A DNA stretch of 64,000 bases, taken from the NCBI GenBank assembly GCA_030549335.1, contig JAUKPH010000017.1, positions 8,207,501-8,271,500 on the forward strand, written 5' to 3'. This DNA is from Pontederia crassipes. Lineage: Eukaryota > Streptophyta > Magnoliopsida > Commelinales > Pontederiaceae. Positions 36,241-48,000 of the stretch are shown here, in pieces. Numbering within the stretch: the stretch's first letter is position 1; every line of letters begins with the position of its first letter. A program made the position numbers and the translations under genes. The notes under the pieces are model-generated. The model had not been told where the DNA came from and did not search any database. It worked only from the letters and a program-made list of their open reading frames with translations.

Positions 36241-36346
36241 AGTGTGGAAGTCCACAGCTAGATCTGGCCACATGAAGGTAAAAGGTGTATCTTTAATGAG
36301 TATGTTATAGTTTTACAGTGTGGAAGTCCACAGCTAGATCTGGCCA
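36241..36346. repeat. short direct duplication of the RLK 3' coding end
   Basis: About 30 bp (AGTGTGGAAGTCCACAGCTA then GATCTGGCCA) occurs at 36241-36270 and again at 36317-36346. The inner copy encodes the last residues of the receptor-kinase protein. The outer copy lies just past its stop and, read in the same sense, encodes nearly the same [10 protein letters not shown] peptide followed by its own stop. It is a small partial tandem duplication of the terminal exon. Confidence 0.85.
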
Positions 36347-39300
36347 TGCCTGTTTAGATTCCTTGAGGATGGCAGCTGGGGACAAGTCAATCCCATTCTC
36401 CAGCACTGCGCTGATTATCTGCATAGATGGCCTCTTGGAGGGATCGGGGTCAATGCATAAGCTCGCCACGCTGCATATCGCACCGAGCTGTTCCTGATTC
36501 ACATTGGTTAGATCTGGATCTACCAGCTTGTTGATGTCACCCTCCAGATGACGGAGGTGGCGCATTGCCTGCAGATCCACCATGGTTGATGAATCAGAAG
36601 CCTTTCAGTTTATTTAGCTCGGATGCAAATGTGATGACTGCATCTTATCTTATCGGACATAGCTAGTTAAATCTCAATGATGCACATGCTTCGAGCAACA
36701 GTACACTGAATTTCGGAGTTGACTGCTTAAATGTGCATAAGAAATGACTTCTTGATTTGGACAGGTGTTTGCTCGCACCAATTAGGCTAAACATACTTGG
36801 CATGGTCAAATAACTGGCAAAATTGTCTTGCCAGTGTGGATAATGTAGCAGTTCTAAATTTAAAAAACTGGTGCTGTAAGATCGATTTATGTCATAATAA
36901 AAAAGATGCCATACCCAATCCACCAATTTTCCTCGGACTTTGCAATAAGCAGGCCTTCCACTTATAATTTCCAGCAAAAGCACACCAAAGGCAAATATGT
37001 TGTCCTGGATTTCCATGTCTTGCTGCCGTTGAGAATCCCTGTAACCATGAAAGGAGCCGCCACTGCTGATGTAACTATCATTCTTCCCAGACATGTGGAA
37101 TGCAATTTTCCAGCTCTCAAAATCAACCAACTGTGTTCAGTTAGCCAGAAATCTATTAGTACAAAGCCGGTAGAGTGCATCATCCAAAAAAATTGGTGCG
37201 TAATTAGTGATATGTCAAAAATAACTCTGGAATTAGTCATACACCCCTTAGGGTTTGGAAATCGCCAAATAGATGCCAACCATCCCAACAAACATGCTCA
37301 CTGCTCCAGGAAACTTGTTAGAGTGAAAAAGCTAAAGATGCCAGCCTCTTCGGCTGTTCATAAGTATTTAATTAAACAATATAACATTCTGGCTTAGCTT
37401 AGAAGTTTCAAATTTTACTAATCATCGAATGGATGGCCACATATGAAATTGAGCACAATTTTGCAAAGAAATACCCCACTTGTTTCTCGAGAAGAGATGG
37501 GAAACATGCTCAATATCATTTGATGGAATAGTTGCCTCAGCTCCTTGTTGTTTGAAGAAACCCCCCCCCCCCCTTTCAATTGGTCTTTTTTCACAAAAAG
37601 CAGACATGAGATAACAAATCAGGTCTTTCCCTAAGATTTCGAATAGCTGTTCCGAATTCAAGATGATTATGTTTCGCTTTCCCTTAATTTGTCCGTGTCA
37701 ACAAACAATTCGAAATACCTCGACTTTATGATTTAAGGTTAGGGAACATAATTCAGGTGATAAGTATATGTTTATTCCAGGCATGCAACAAGGAACATGA
37801 CACACAAAATAGCAAAGAACCTTATATAGGGAGGATCAATGTTTATACAAAACCAAATAGTTCAACATATCTCTCATAGATCCTCTTTATTAATCAAGCG
37901 AACTACATATAATCTTCTCCTCGAAAAACTACATATAATCTTCAACAATAAACAACAGAATGATCAGCTTCAAGTCTTAGTGAACACAAATTTACACGAA
38001 TGTAATACCAAATATGGATAAGCAAATTGAATATGAAATAAAAGGGTCATATAAACATGATTACGCAAGAATTAAAGATTCTGTATGCAAAAGTAAAACA
38101 AGATTAATTAACAAGGCATGAAGCAACAGCCATTGGTTGCATTGAAATAGAACAAGTATGGAATCTTAAAAAGGATAAAAGGAACATGCAGTGCACCTCA
38201 ATGCAGTGTACTACCTATGCAGTTGATGTTATAAATCTAAAATCACATTATTTTTTATTTTATTTTATTATGACAATACATGTACAGTAACCTAGTGCAC
38301 TTCACATTGTGATCTTTTTATTCATAGCAACAGCATGTATAATTGTATAGAAGATAGCCAAAAGACCTAGTCTATAACACAATAACATACCTTTGGAGAA
38401 AATTCTTCAGTAAGATACACCACGTTGGAATTCAATTCACATATTGGGAAGGGGGGTTGCACATCTATATGTAAGTATCGTAGAGCACGAGAAATACCTA
38501 GTATTATTCTCATGCGTCTAAGCCAGGATAGCTGTGATCCTTCACCATCTATGTATAAGTTCCATCAGTTGGTTTCCAAATTTCAAGTCAAAGAATTGCC
38601 AAATAAGAAAATAATTTATCTTTACTCACAATGGAGGTGCTCGTATAGTGTCCCATTAGATGCATAATCGAAGACCAGCATCCTAGAAAATGGATCACTT
38701 CCCTTGCAATAACCCAACAATTTAGCTACATTTTCATGATTTAACCTTGATAAATCTGCTACCTGAAGAGCAATAACTATTTATCGCATTTTCTTCATAA
38801 ATACTTCTTATAAACTAAAAATGGTATGATTTTACTTGCCTTAGTCTGAAAGATAAATTCGAAGTAGCTTGTCCAGTGTTCCTCTAAGACACATAATGAT
38901 ATGACGGCAATTTCACGACCATCCTCCATGGTCCCCTTATAAAACACTATACAGTCAGAAGAAGATCCAATGATGTTGCTAAAATATTCACAAGCTACTT
39001 CAAGCTCTTCACGGGTAAACCGTGGGACATTGTTCAACAATTCATCATCTGTTTTGAGCAAGAATGCATAAGTACCAGAAATATAACATTTTTTAGCACA
39101 TAATGCAGAAGCATGTTGTAAAAAGACACTAGATGAGGTTAGAGCTAACCATTCAATGAAGCTGTTTCATCCTTCCATACTCGACTTTTTTTCCAGGGCA
39201 TTTTAACCTTATGTTCTAGCTTACAAGTAGTGGCAATAGCAGCAGCAACGAGAAAGCAAATAATTACAAATGTTCCGGTTGCCACCGCCAATATAAGACG

Positions 39301-41703
39301 CCATTCTGGTTGTTGTTGCTGTTGCCCCTCATGTGATTTTTTAGACTGCATATATCTGTCCATGGGAATTGCCTGGGATTTCGTACCTACATCAAGATAA
39401 TACCATCAAGAAGGGCCGATCAAATCATACAATAAATAGCTTTCACATAATTAAGGTGTTCAGCATGATGTTTGAAATTTGATTTAAAACAGATTAAACT
39501 CATATTCCAATACTATCAATGTTAAAAGGAAGACTATTAAAGTGATATGTCTTTAATGGAGATAAAAGCTAATAAGATATGCTATGTTATTTGGCTGAAG
39601 AATACAATGGTGTTTTATGTTTGCAAATCCAAAAATTTATACCATCTTATGATTTTTTTAGCATTAGTTATCTCTTTCAAATTTTCTCCATCCATATATA
39701 AGTTACATCATTTTTCTCTCCATCGTAATTTGAGTTTAATATGTCAAGTTGATCAATGATGGGAATGACTACATGTTAAAACAATTGAATGAAGAATAGT
39801 ATTGTATCCACTCCCTGATCAACTTCGTGAGAGACACTCATCCTCTCAAGAGCCATGTGGGACACAAAGGCATGACCATTCCAGACTTGGTCATTAGTTT
39901 ATAATTCTCAAAGCTAAAGCATCGTCTAAAGCTCATGTGATTACTATAAAACTACAATCTACATGGATATCTATGAAACATTTTAAAAAAGAATTATGAA
40001 CAAGTTGTACCTTCACATATTTGAGAATTCCGCTGCAAGACAAAGAACTTATCATCAAAGCAGTTTCCTTTGAAACTTTCCCTGCAAATATATCTGAAAA
40101 ATTAATAAAGTTCCATAAGAATTTCAAGAGGAGCATATGAAATTTACCTTGGAAGATATGTCAAGCATGGAGGGATTTTTCCAACAAAAAAATTGTATGA
40201 GAAATCTGCACTTTGTAGTTGTGGTGATTGGCAAAGTCCCCCACCTTTATTTCCGGGTGCAAACCTGGTGCATTGAAGGTAAGCATCAAAGTCAGAAGAT
40301 GTTACAATCATGTGGTTCATGCGCTCCTTTGATTAGTCAACTACCTTAAAGTATCAAACCAAGTACGTTGTTACATCATTTTGTACAGTATTAAGTGTCA
40401 CATGGAATAGCATATTCCCAAATGTTAAAATACGGCCAGAAGATAGGATTCCAAAAAAATGAAATAAGGAAAGAAAACAAAGCTCCTTGCTGACAACACA
40501 ATGGTATTAAGTAGCATCACTAGTTGCTAATGTATATAACTTACCTGCCATCTGAGTTAGGAGAAAAGCTTGGTGTTTTGTTTCCAGGAATCGCCCCATC
40601 CAGTTTGTTCCTGTCTAGCCGTAGCTCCACAAGATTCTCCAGTTTGCCTAGTTCTGGAGGAATACTGCCGCTCAGCGCATTGGAGTGAAGATCTCTAACA
40701 ACACACATTGGAAGCAAAATTTTAGCATATAATAATTACAGAAGCAAGACGACGGGAAGTTACACAGGCACATCCCTACATTTTGCTGATGCTATCCAAG
40801 TCACCAAGCTCAGCAGGTAGAGGACCAGTTAACCGATTCATGCTCAAATTCAGCACCATAAGACTTTTCAACATGCCAATCTGTCTGGGTATTGTTCCTA
40901 GAAGCATATTATTATCCAAATGTCTGCACAAAAATGAGGTTTGGCATCCAAAGATGATGAAATCACGTTAACTGAATGTAGTACAAGAAGAACAAGGACA
41001 CCAAAACAGAATTACATACAACTCTTGTAAGGAAAGCAGCAGTCCAAGTTCTGGCGCAAGGAATCCTTTCAGTGAGGAACCTGACAGGTTTCTGCATAAC
41101 CAATGCCTATAATCAGGAAACTGGGACACGATTACCCCTATCAAACTCATGCCAAGTTGACAAAAGGCGTAACATGCCATATATACAATCACCTAAATTG
41201 CACATTTATTGCCCTACCAATAATCAAGAGCTAAATAAAGGAGTCTAAAAACTAGGCTGCTTTCACAACCGTAGTCCGCCAAACATAATTGATAATTCTA
41301 CAAGTAATAAACCTGAGATGCCATCGAAAAGGAGACAACAGAAGTGTCGTTTCTTACAAAGAAAGGATGCTGTCTTGATTCTGGGAGCAAATCACACCAG
41401 TCCAGCTGCATGGATTTTGGACTGCAGCATTCCAATCAGATAGAACCGAGAAAGGATCTTCAAATATCTCCCTTTTGAAGGCGGCCACGGCAGCGACTGA
41501 GAGCAGCACAAAAAGATTCAAACTTTATGAGCGAAGCTAAATGCAACTAAAGTTTCGTTACAAGTAACACGAATATGCCAAATTGAGAGCTTACCCTCAT
41601 TTCCCATGACAGAGTGACAAGGAACAAAAAGAATGCTACACTCCATCGCGAGGAAGAGCAGCAGCAGAAGCTGCTGCTGCTGAAATCCAACTGAATCCTT
41701 CAT
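36305..41703 (-). CDS. LRR receptor-like pseudokinase (At1g63430/At5g41180 type, LRR-VI)
   Basis: A plasma-membrane receptor-like protein. Thirteen exons fit in phase: 41595-41703, 41358-41496, 41020-41091, 40780-40923, 40545-40694, 40148-40264, 40011-40081, 39150-39386, 38840-39048, 38630-38762, 38391-38548, 36915-37130 and 36305-36568, giving 672 residues (Arabidopsis relatives have about 664). Order: signal peptide ([19 protein letters not shown]); LRR N-cap ([17 protein letters not shown]); about four LRRs (residues ~85-190); Cys-containing juxtamembrane region; TM at about 294-317 ([20 protein letters not shown]); kinase-like domain (~360-640). The kinase looks inactive: the VAIK lysine is replaced (EIAVISL), there is no HRD (ICELNSN instead) and DFG reads DFE (LVDFESWK). 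These changes are shared by relatives. Intron 9 uses a GC donor (AAG|GCAAGT). Confidence 0.93.
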
Positions 41704-42070
41704 TTGCTTGCCTTTACTGTATATTGTGTTGCAGACCTTCAATGCAGAAGTAGGGCAGGAGCTTGACTCCAAAACCAAGACTCAGAACGCGAGGGGAGGG
41801 GAGTCCAATATCTAGTGGTCACCAGGGAACACGGGAAGTGGAAGTCGGAGTGAAGGGCGAGGAGCTAAAATGTCGGAGTTGGTGGAGAAAGAAAGTAGTG
41901 GCGAAGGGAGGTCAGCAAAGAGGAAGGCAGACGGCCAACCACGGAAGATTTCGAACTTGGAGAGAGAGGGAGATGAGAAAGTAACACAGAGAGAGAGAGG
42001 ACGAAATGTCATCGAGTCATTGTCCCTTTTCTTTTGGCCATTTGTGAATACTAAAAATAAAAAATCCAAT
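41704..42070 (-). promoter_or_regulatory. leader/promoter region of the LRR pseudokinase gene
   Basis: A purine-rich and GC-richer stretch immediately upstream of the start codon, followed by AT-rich DNA. It probably contains the 5' UTR (about 41704-41990). A GAGAGAGAG tract near 41960-42000 could be a GAGA-type promoter element. I see no clear TATA box. Confidence 0.4.
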
Positions 42071-45004
42071 AAGGAATTTTTAAATTAATTTCACTTTTAA
42101 AATTATTTAATGATTTAATTAATAAAAATGGCATCTACTTAAATTTATAATAAGAACGTAGCCTTCAAATACCAAACAAAGTAAACAAGTAAAATCCATT
42201 AATTATGTTGATTTTTTATTATTATTATTTCTTCAAAATACAGCTAGGATAAAGGGGTTAGCGTTGTGATATTAGAATAATTACTCCCAGTAAAAGAAAT
42301 CACAAGAACAAATCATCTTTACTCATAGTATTTTTCGTGCTTTTGTTGATAAAATTCGAGCCATCAACTCCAAAAAAAGTGACGTAATAATCCACCATCA
42401 TAACGATTAGTTGACCGGTTTCATAATAATAAATGAAGTAATGAACAAATGAAGACATGTGAAGTGACCATGCGAGCAAAATCCACACGGTCTCTTAGTA
42501 CATGTCATGTGGTATTAATATTATTATTGATAAGTAATCAGACTTGACCTGCCCCACGTCGTCATTATCCCAAGTGTTAGAGAGCGCATCTGAATGTGGT
42601 CCGACATCATTATCATTATCATTATTATTGGATCAATTAAGTTATCACTAGAACATAAATGGATATATTCATATTTTAGTCTTGTTCACCGGTTCTTCTG
42701 TGAACTCCAAAAGGAATAATAAATTCGTTACAAGAAAAAAATTATTTTTTTTACTAGAAAGAAAAATAGAAAAAATATAATTACATAATGTCGACTTACT
42801 TAGGATGAACAAGTTGGATGTTGATGTTTACATCTCATCCGCCGCAACCATTTGATTTCTTTTTGTGGTTCCATCAGATGGGACGCTTCCAAGCAAAACA
42901 ACGAACAAGGCATGACAAGTCTGAAGCTGAGGTTTCCTCGTGGCACTCCATTTTATTATTGCAAGTCAAGCAAACAAGTTTGAGAGACTACAGAATAAAT
43001 CATTGTTTTCTGTTCGAGAGTTTTATTTTAAAAAGTAGTCATAGTTTCTTGTTCAGTGATCTCAAAATTTCTTTATTTTTTTCATTACCTATGTTAAACT
43101 TTTAAAAAAAATCCAAAAAATTAAACTAGGAAAGTCGAAATACATCCGTATCAATATATAGTTATGTTTAAAAAAAAATGAAAAACCACTCCACTACAGC
43201 TATCCTGCAGTGGTCGTGGACTTGTGGTACTTGGTATTAGGCTATTAGTAGCAATTAATCACTGAACAAAAAGCTCCCACCACAATTCGTTTGTACCTTC
43301 TCTTCAAGGAATTTGACTTACTTTCAACTTTGATGAAAATTAATTGTATGACTTGGGAATATAACAACAGTAACAACAATAATTTTCCAGTATTGGACAT
43401 ATTGAGATTCTATCTCTAGAAATTAGTTTATGTACCTGGTGGCAAGTGAAGGTCTCTGGGTGAGACGTCCCTATGTTTTTTTCTGACTTTTGTGTTCTAC
43501 ATGAACATGATTGACCAGCTAACAGGCTCCAGTAAGATAGGATTCCTGCACAGTGGGGGACTGCAACTGATGGAACCATGCATGTTTTGGTGCTTAAAGA
43601 AATGGCACAAAGAAGACTTGAAACATCCATCCTTCGCTGACTGTCTGTCCAAGAGAGTCTGTTTAACTAATCTCACATATTTTTTGTTCAAATCAGGACG
43701 CTTCTAATGTATACATATGGTGACCAATGATTTGGGCTCAATAATTGCACAAAAAACATTGATTCAAGCCACTGGACGCATGGGTGGCTGTCTGCCTCCA
43801 TGACATCGAATGGATTTTGGCTCAATTAAGAGTCAACTTCGAAACAATTCAGTGGAAGCCACAAGACACTTGACAAAATGGAGGTTGATATTTTTGTTTC
43901 CATCTAAAGTTGCATATCAAAGTGGTTAAGAATAATGTTTCATACACACTATTTGAGAACCCTGCCAGTGGACCTTCAATCTTTTTATACTCCGCTATAT
44001 ATCTATCTATACATATAATTCATGCTACTACAACTACAGGAGCATCATGCTTGCCAGATAAATGGTAGAGTTCACCAGCTAATTCTCAATTAAAGACGCA
44101 CCATCAAGAAAAGAAACTGAAGAAATATGAAATATTTAACTAGACAGGTCTGCCATAAGAAACCAGTAAGGCAAGCTGAAACAATGAGAACTTGGGCTCC
44201 TTGTTGATCTAGAAAAATACAAGCCTAAAATCAAACATTTTGTCGGGGACTCCATCATCCTTGTGTAAAAGAAATATCTAAAAACAAAAATTCCAGTCAA
44301 TAGTTAAATTAAATGGATTTTCTGAGTTAACGGCTTTTTTTTGGCAACTTCTTTATGAAGCCTAAGTGCGTTGGAGCAATACTTCACAAACAGTGTGAAG
44401 TTCTTGTGGACATCAGCAATTCTATTGATCCATGAGATGCTAGGGAAGTAGTTCACTGTAACATCTAATAGCTATTTTGCATTGGCTCACCTTTAGCTTA
44501 AGCAAGTAACTTCCAGTGAAAGCTAAATAATTTGATCAAAGAATCTCTGGATGGTGGAGAGGGCATGTATGAGCACTTGCACTAGAAGGCAGGTAGTCTG
44601 GATGCGTCAACGATTGATCCTCTACAGTTTTTGGGTCCCATAGAACTTCATTGTAAGAGACAAGGCTTACTCATGACAGGAGTTCGTTTCAGTTATTGGC
44701 AAAAGGCCAGTGCGGTTACATTTTCTCCTGAAGCTCCATTGCCTCCTTACAAGATAACAAGAACACCATTTCTGCTGGAGACTTAAGTAAGCTCCAAAGC
44801 TGCTAATTTGATGTAAACCCCAAGTTTGCAGTTACATTGACATCCCACTGATGCGACAATCAGAAAAAACAGAGGTCACATAACAATCATAATTGCCAAT
44901 GGTCTGAAAAACTAGTTGTCAAATAATTCAAAAGAAGTGTTGCACAAAGAAAATGTATTGTAGTCTTTTTTAAAAAAATGTGTTGCACAAAGAAAATGTA
45001 TTTA
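42071..45004. other. spacer between the RLK and TAD1 genes, no gene seen
   Basis: AT-rich DNA. Short unsupported frames near 43340-43700 have no recognisable domain, though a GC-richer patch there (GGCAAGTGAAGGTCTCTGGG) could be an old element fragment. The right-hand part may hold the 3' UTR of the TAD1 gene. A weak alternative last exon of TAD1 near 44850 cannot be excluded. Confidence 0.45.
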
Positions 45005-48000
45005 TCAATTTTTGAATGGACCAAGTGTATTTATCATGATTATGAAAATAGAAGCTAACCCCAGTATTTTTTGACAGAATGATTCGAGGTTGGTGGGCTT
45101 TGGATGCCAGCAACAGTAAAATGAGCTCCTTCTAAGCATATTGACAGAAGATTGATACTGGAGAGCCATGACCTGAAAAACAATAAAATCATACAATGTC
45201 ATAATCAAGAAGATAGTCAAACCAAATGACATTCGCCATTAATGGGACCAGCAAATATGATACAAACTGAAAATACAACTAAAATAAAAATAGGATAACT
45301 ATTATTAGTAGTAAAAGTGCAAGAATCTTAATCACAATTACTACTAATAACTTGTCAATTCGAGATGACAAATCTCCATAAGTCTATGTGGAGTGGACCA
45401 AACTCCAATTACATAATTGATCAACACATTTTCAAGGTTCCACTAAATCTAAAACTCATGCATGTATTTATAACATGCAAATACAAATATAACTAACTAC
45501 CCACTATTTTCTTAACCAGCATATAACTTGTAACTACCCATTACTTAATTGACCAGCCACTAACTAATACAAAGTGGTATCTTATCAAAATATCCAACTA
45601 AAAATTCTAGTTCATCAAAATGGAAAAATGACTTTGTAGTTTGCAGAAAAAAACAATACTTTTGATGTTATTACATTTTAGTTTTGTATCGTGAACATCC
45701 CACATATAGAAGCATGTAATAGAAACTCACTGATTAGCTGGTTGGCAGATGAAATGACTTCGGATGGAAATTAAAGTTGTTTATAACCTGAGGATTCACT
45801 TAACAAATGCAATAAATTAACATATTTTTCATGCAAATACAAATGTTATTCGAATTTTTTTTTAGAGGGAAGAAGTATGACTACCATTTTGGTTGCCATC
45901 CAGAAATGGAAATGTCATGTACAAGTGACAAACTCTCTAGAGGAGAGCGGCAAAAAAAAGGGAGGATACAGACCCTAGACAAAACCCCACTCTCGAAGAA
46001 GACAAACCATGTGGTGTACAATGTTGTCCGTCTGACAACTCTCCCCACAAAAAATTGCGTTGGAGTTAGATGGCCCAGGCACTAGCCAAAAAGGTCGCCA
46101 ACAAGGCTCTCCAGCTCGGTCTCTGTCTGCCGAGTCCCCTCATGGACTGCCAAAAGTCTGCATTCACTAGAGGAACATCGCCCAAAATGCTCGTCTGAGA
46201 CCACACCTCCCGAGCCACTCAGCATGCAAAGAATAAATGAGTAACATCATCCTCCATCTCCCCGCACAACACTCAGTAAGTATCCACATGGGGTGCCCAC
46301 CGTGCTATGTAAACTCGATTGAGGGTCCACTCGCACCTCAGAAGTCAAGCAAAGATCTTGACTTTCAGCAAAAACCGAGATCGCCGGATGAGTCTGCAGT
46401 TCACCCTAAGATCCTATGTATTTGGAAGAAAACTGAGGTATAAACTGCGCACCGAGAAAGAATTTGAAATCCAAACCCAACCATCAGCCCGTGCAGGATC
46501 CGCGAGGGAAGGAAGCAATCCTCTGGTGAAGCGCCAGCAATCCTCTGCAAGCATGCCCCCACGTAACAGTCATGCTGCCAAAAAGATAACATCTCCCCGA
46601 AGTCAAACGATGGGCTCATGTTAGGTCGCACACGGGAGAATAATGCTGCCACCCCTCTCCAAAAGGAAGAGGCATCACGACGTAGGATGGGCCTGGGGCC
46701 CCAAGATAGATCTCGACCTTAGAAGAAGACCTCCTTCCATAAGCTTTCCTCGGGTCCATAATACATCCCACCCACCGAGCAAGGAGTGTCCAGTTAGTGC
46801 AACAGAGGTCTCGGACGTCCAATCCACCCTGTGAAGTAGGCCTACAAATACTGTGCTAAGCAACAAGATGAACCCGGTGGGCAGGGCTGCATCCCTGCCA
46901 AAAAAACCTACTCCTCAGAATTAATCTGTGATAGTACCGGGCCCGGCACATGAAGCACAAACATGAAATAGATCAGGAGTGATGAGAGAACATATCTGAG
47001 TAGAATGAGACATCCACCGCTGGATAAGAGCCGAGAACTCCAGCCCTGAAGATGTTGTTCCAGCCGCTCAATGACCGGAGTCCACCTCCGAGCTCAATGA
47101 TCGGAGTCCACCTCCGAAAGCCAATATGCCAGCTCGACAGAGGAAGGCCCAAATAGGTGATGGGTAGGTTGCCAACCGAAGTGCACAACTCCGCCGCACA
47201 GCGCAGAGCGTCCTCCGTCACCATGTCAAATTGGATGAAGGTGAATTTGGCATGGTTGACCACAAGGCCCAACATCGCGTCGAAGATCTCCAGCCATCTA
47301 GCCTCAAGTTCCGACTCCTCGATGAAGAAGACGGTGTCATCCGCATACTGTAGAGCGACCAGACCACCGACGAAGTCACTGAAGAGGCCGGTCTGGCATA
47401 CCTCCTGAGTGCAAACTACTAGTGTGAAGAGCATAGGCGCGAGCGGATACCCCTGCCGTACTCCCCCTGTGGCTGCACCCAACCCCCCCGCCATGGACCC
47501 GTGGACTAGGACCAAGTAGTTGCGCACCGCTTCATCCAGGCGATACGGCCTGCAAGGACTGCCAAAGGAAGCACCATGAAAGAGAGTCATGAGCCTTTGA
47601 AAAAACAACCGTCCAAAGGAAGGCACGGCTGCTGCTCCGTCTCCAATGCGTGAGGATCTCGGAGGCCGTGGTGTAGCAGTCTTCATTTTTGCACTGTCTT
47701 ATTGCAAAGTTTACTCTTAGCTTGAAGTTTAAACTCAGTATGTCTAGCTAATCGGTCATTGATGGATTTGAACTTGGCTTTTTTATGAAAATATGGATTT
47801 TGGATGTTTTATTTTGCATAGCACCGATTCTATTGCTTATCTATGGAATGCTATGTTCTGAATCTCCTTTCCTACGCCACAGTTCCCTGAGAAGGAGCAT
47901 ATGTTGCAGACATTCTAGCCATGAGCCGAAAGGTTAGCAAATTGTAATGGGGGAGATTCTTGCATGCGATCTTCTCTGGAGGTGAATCAAGAGAGGAACC

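Noticed and set aside
37561-37573. A run of 13 C residues in a receptor-kinase intron
   Set aside because: An isolated homopolymer that may also be prone to sequencing error. Nothing around it suggests function.
41763-42088. Short open frames on both strands upstream of the receptor-kinase start
   Set aside because: Purine-rich leader/promoter DNA with no conserved protein.
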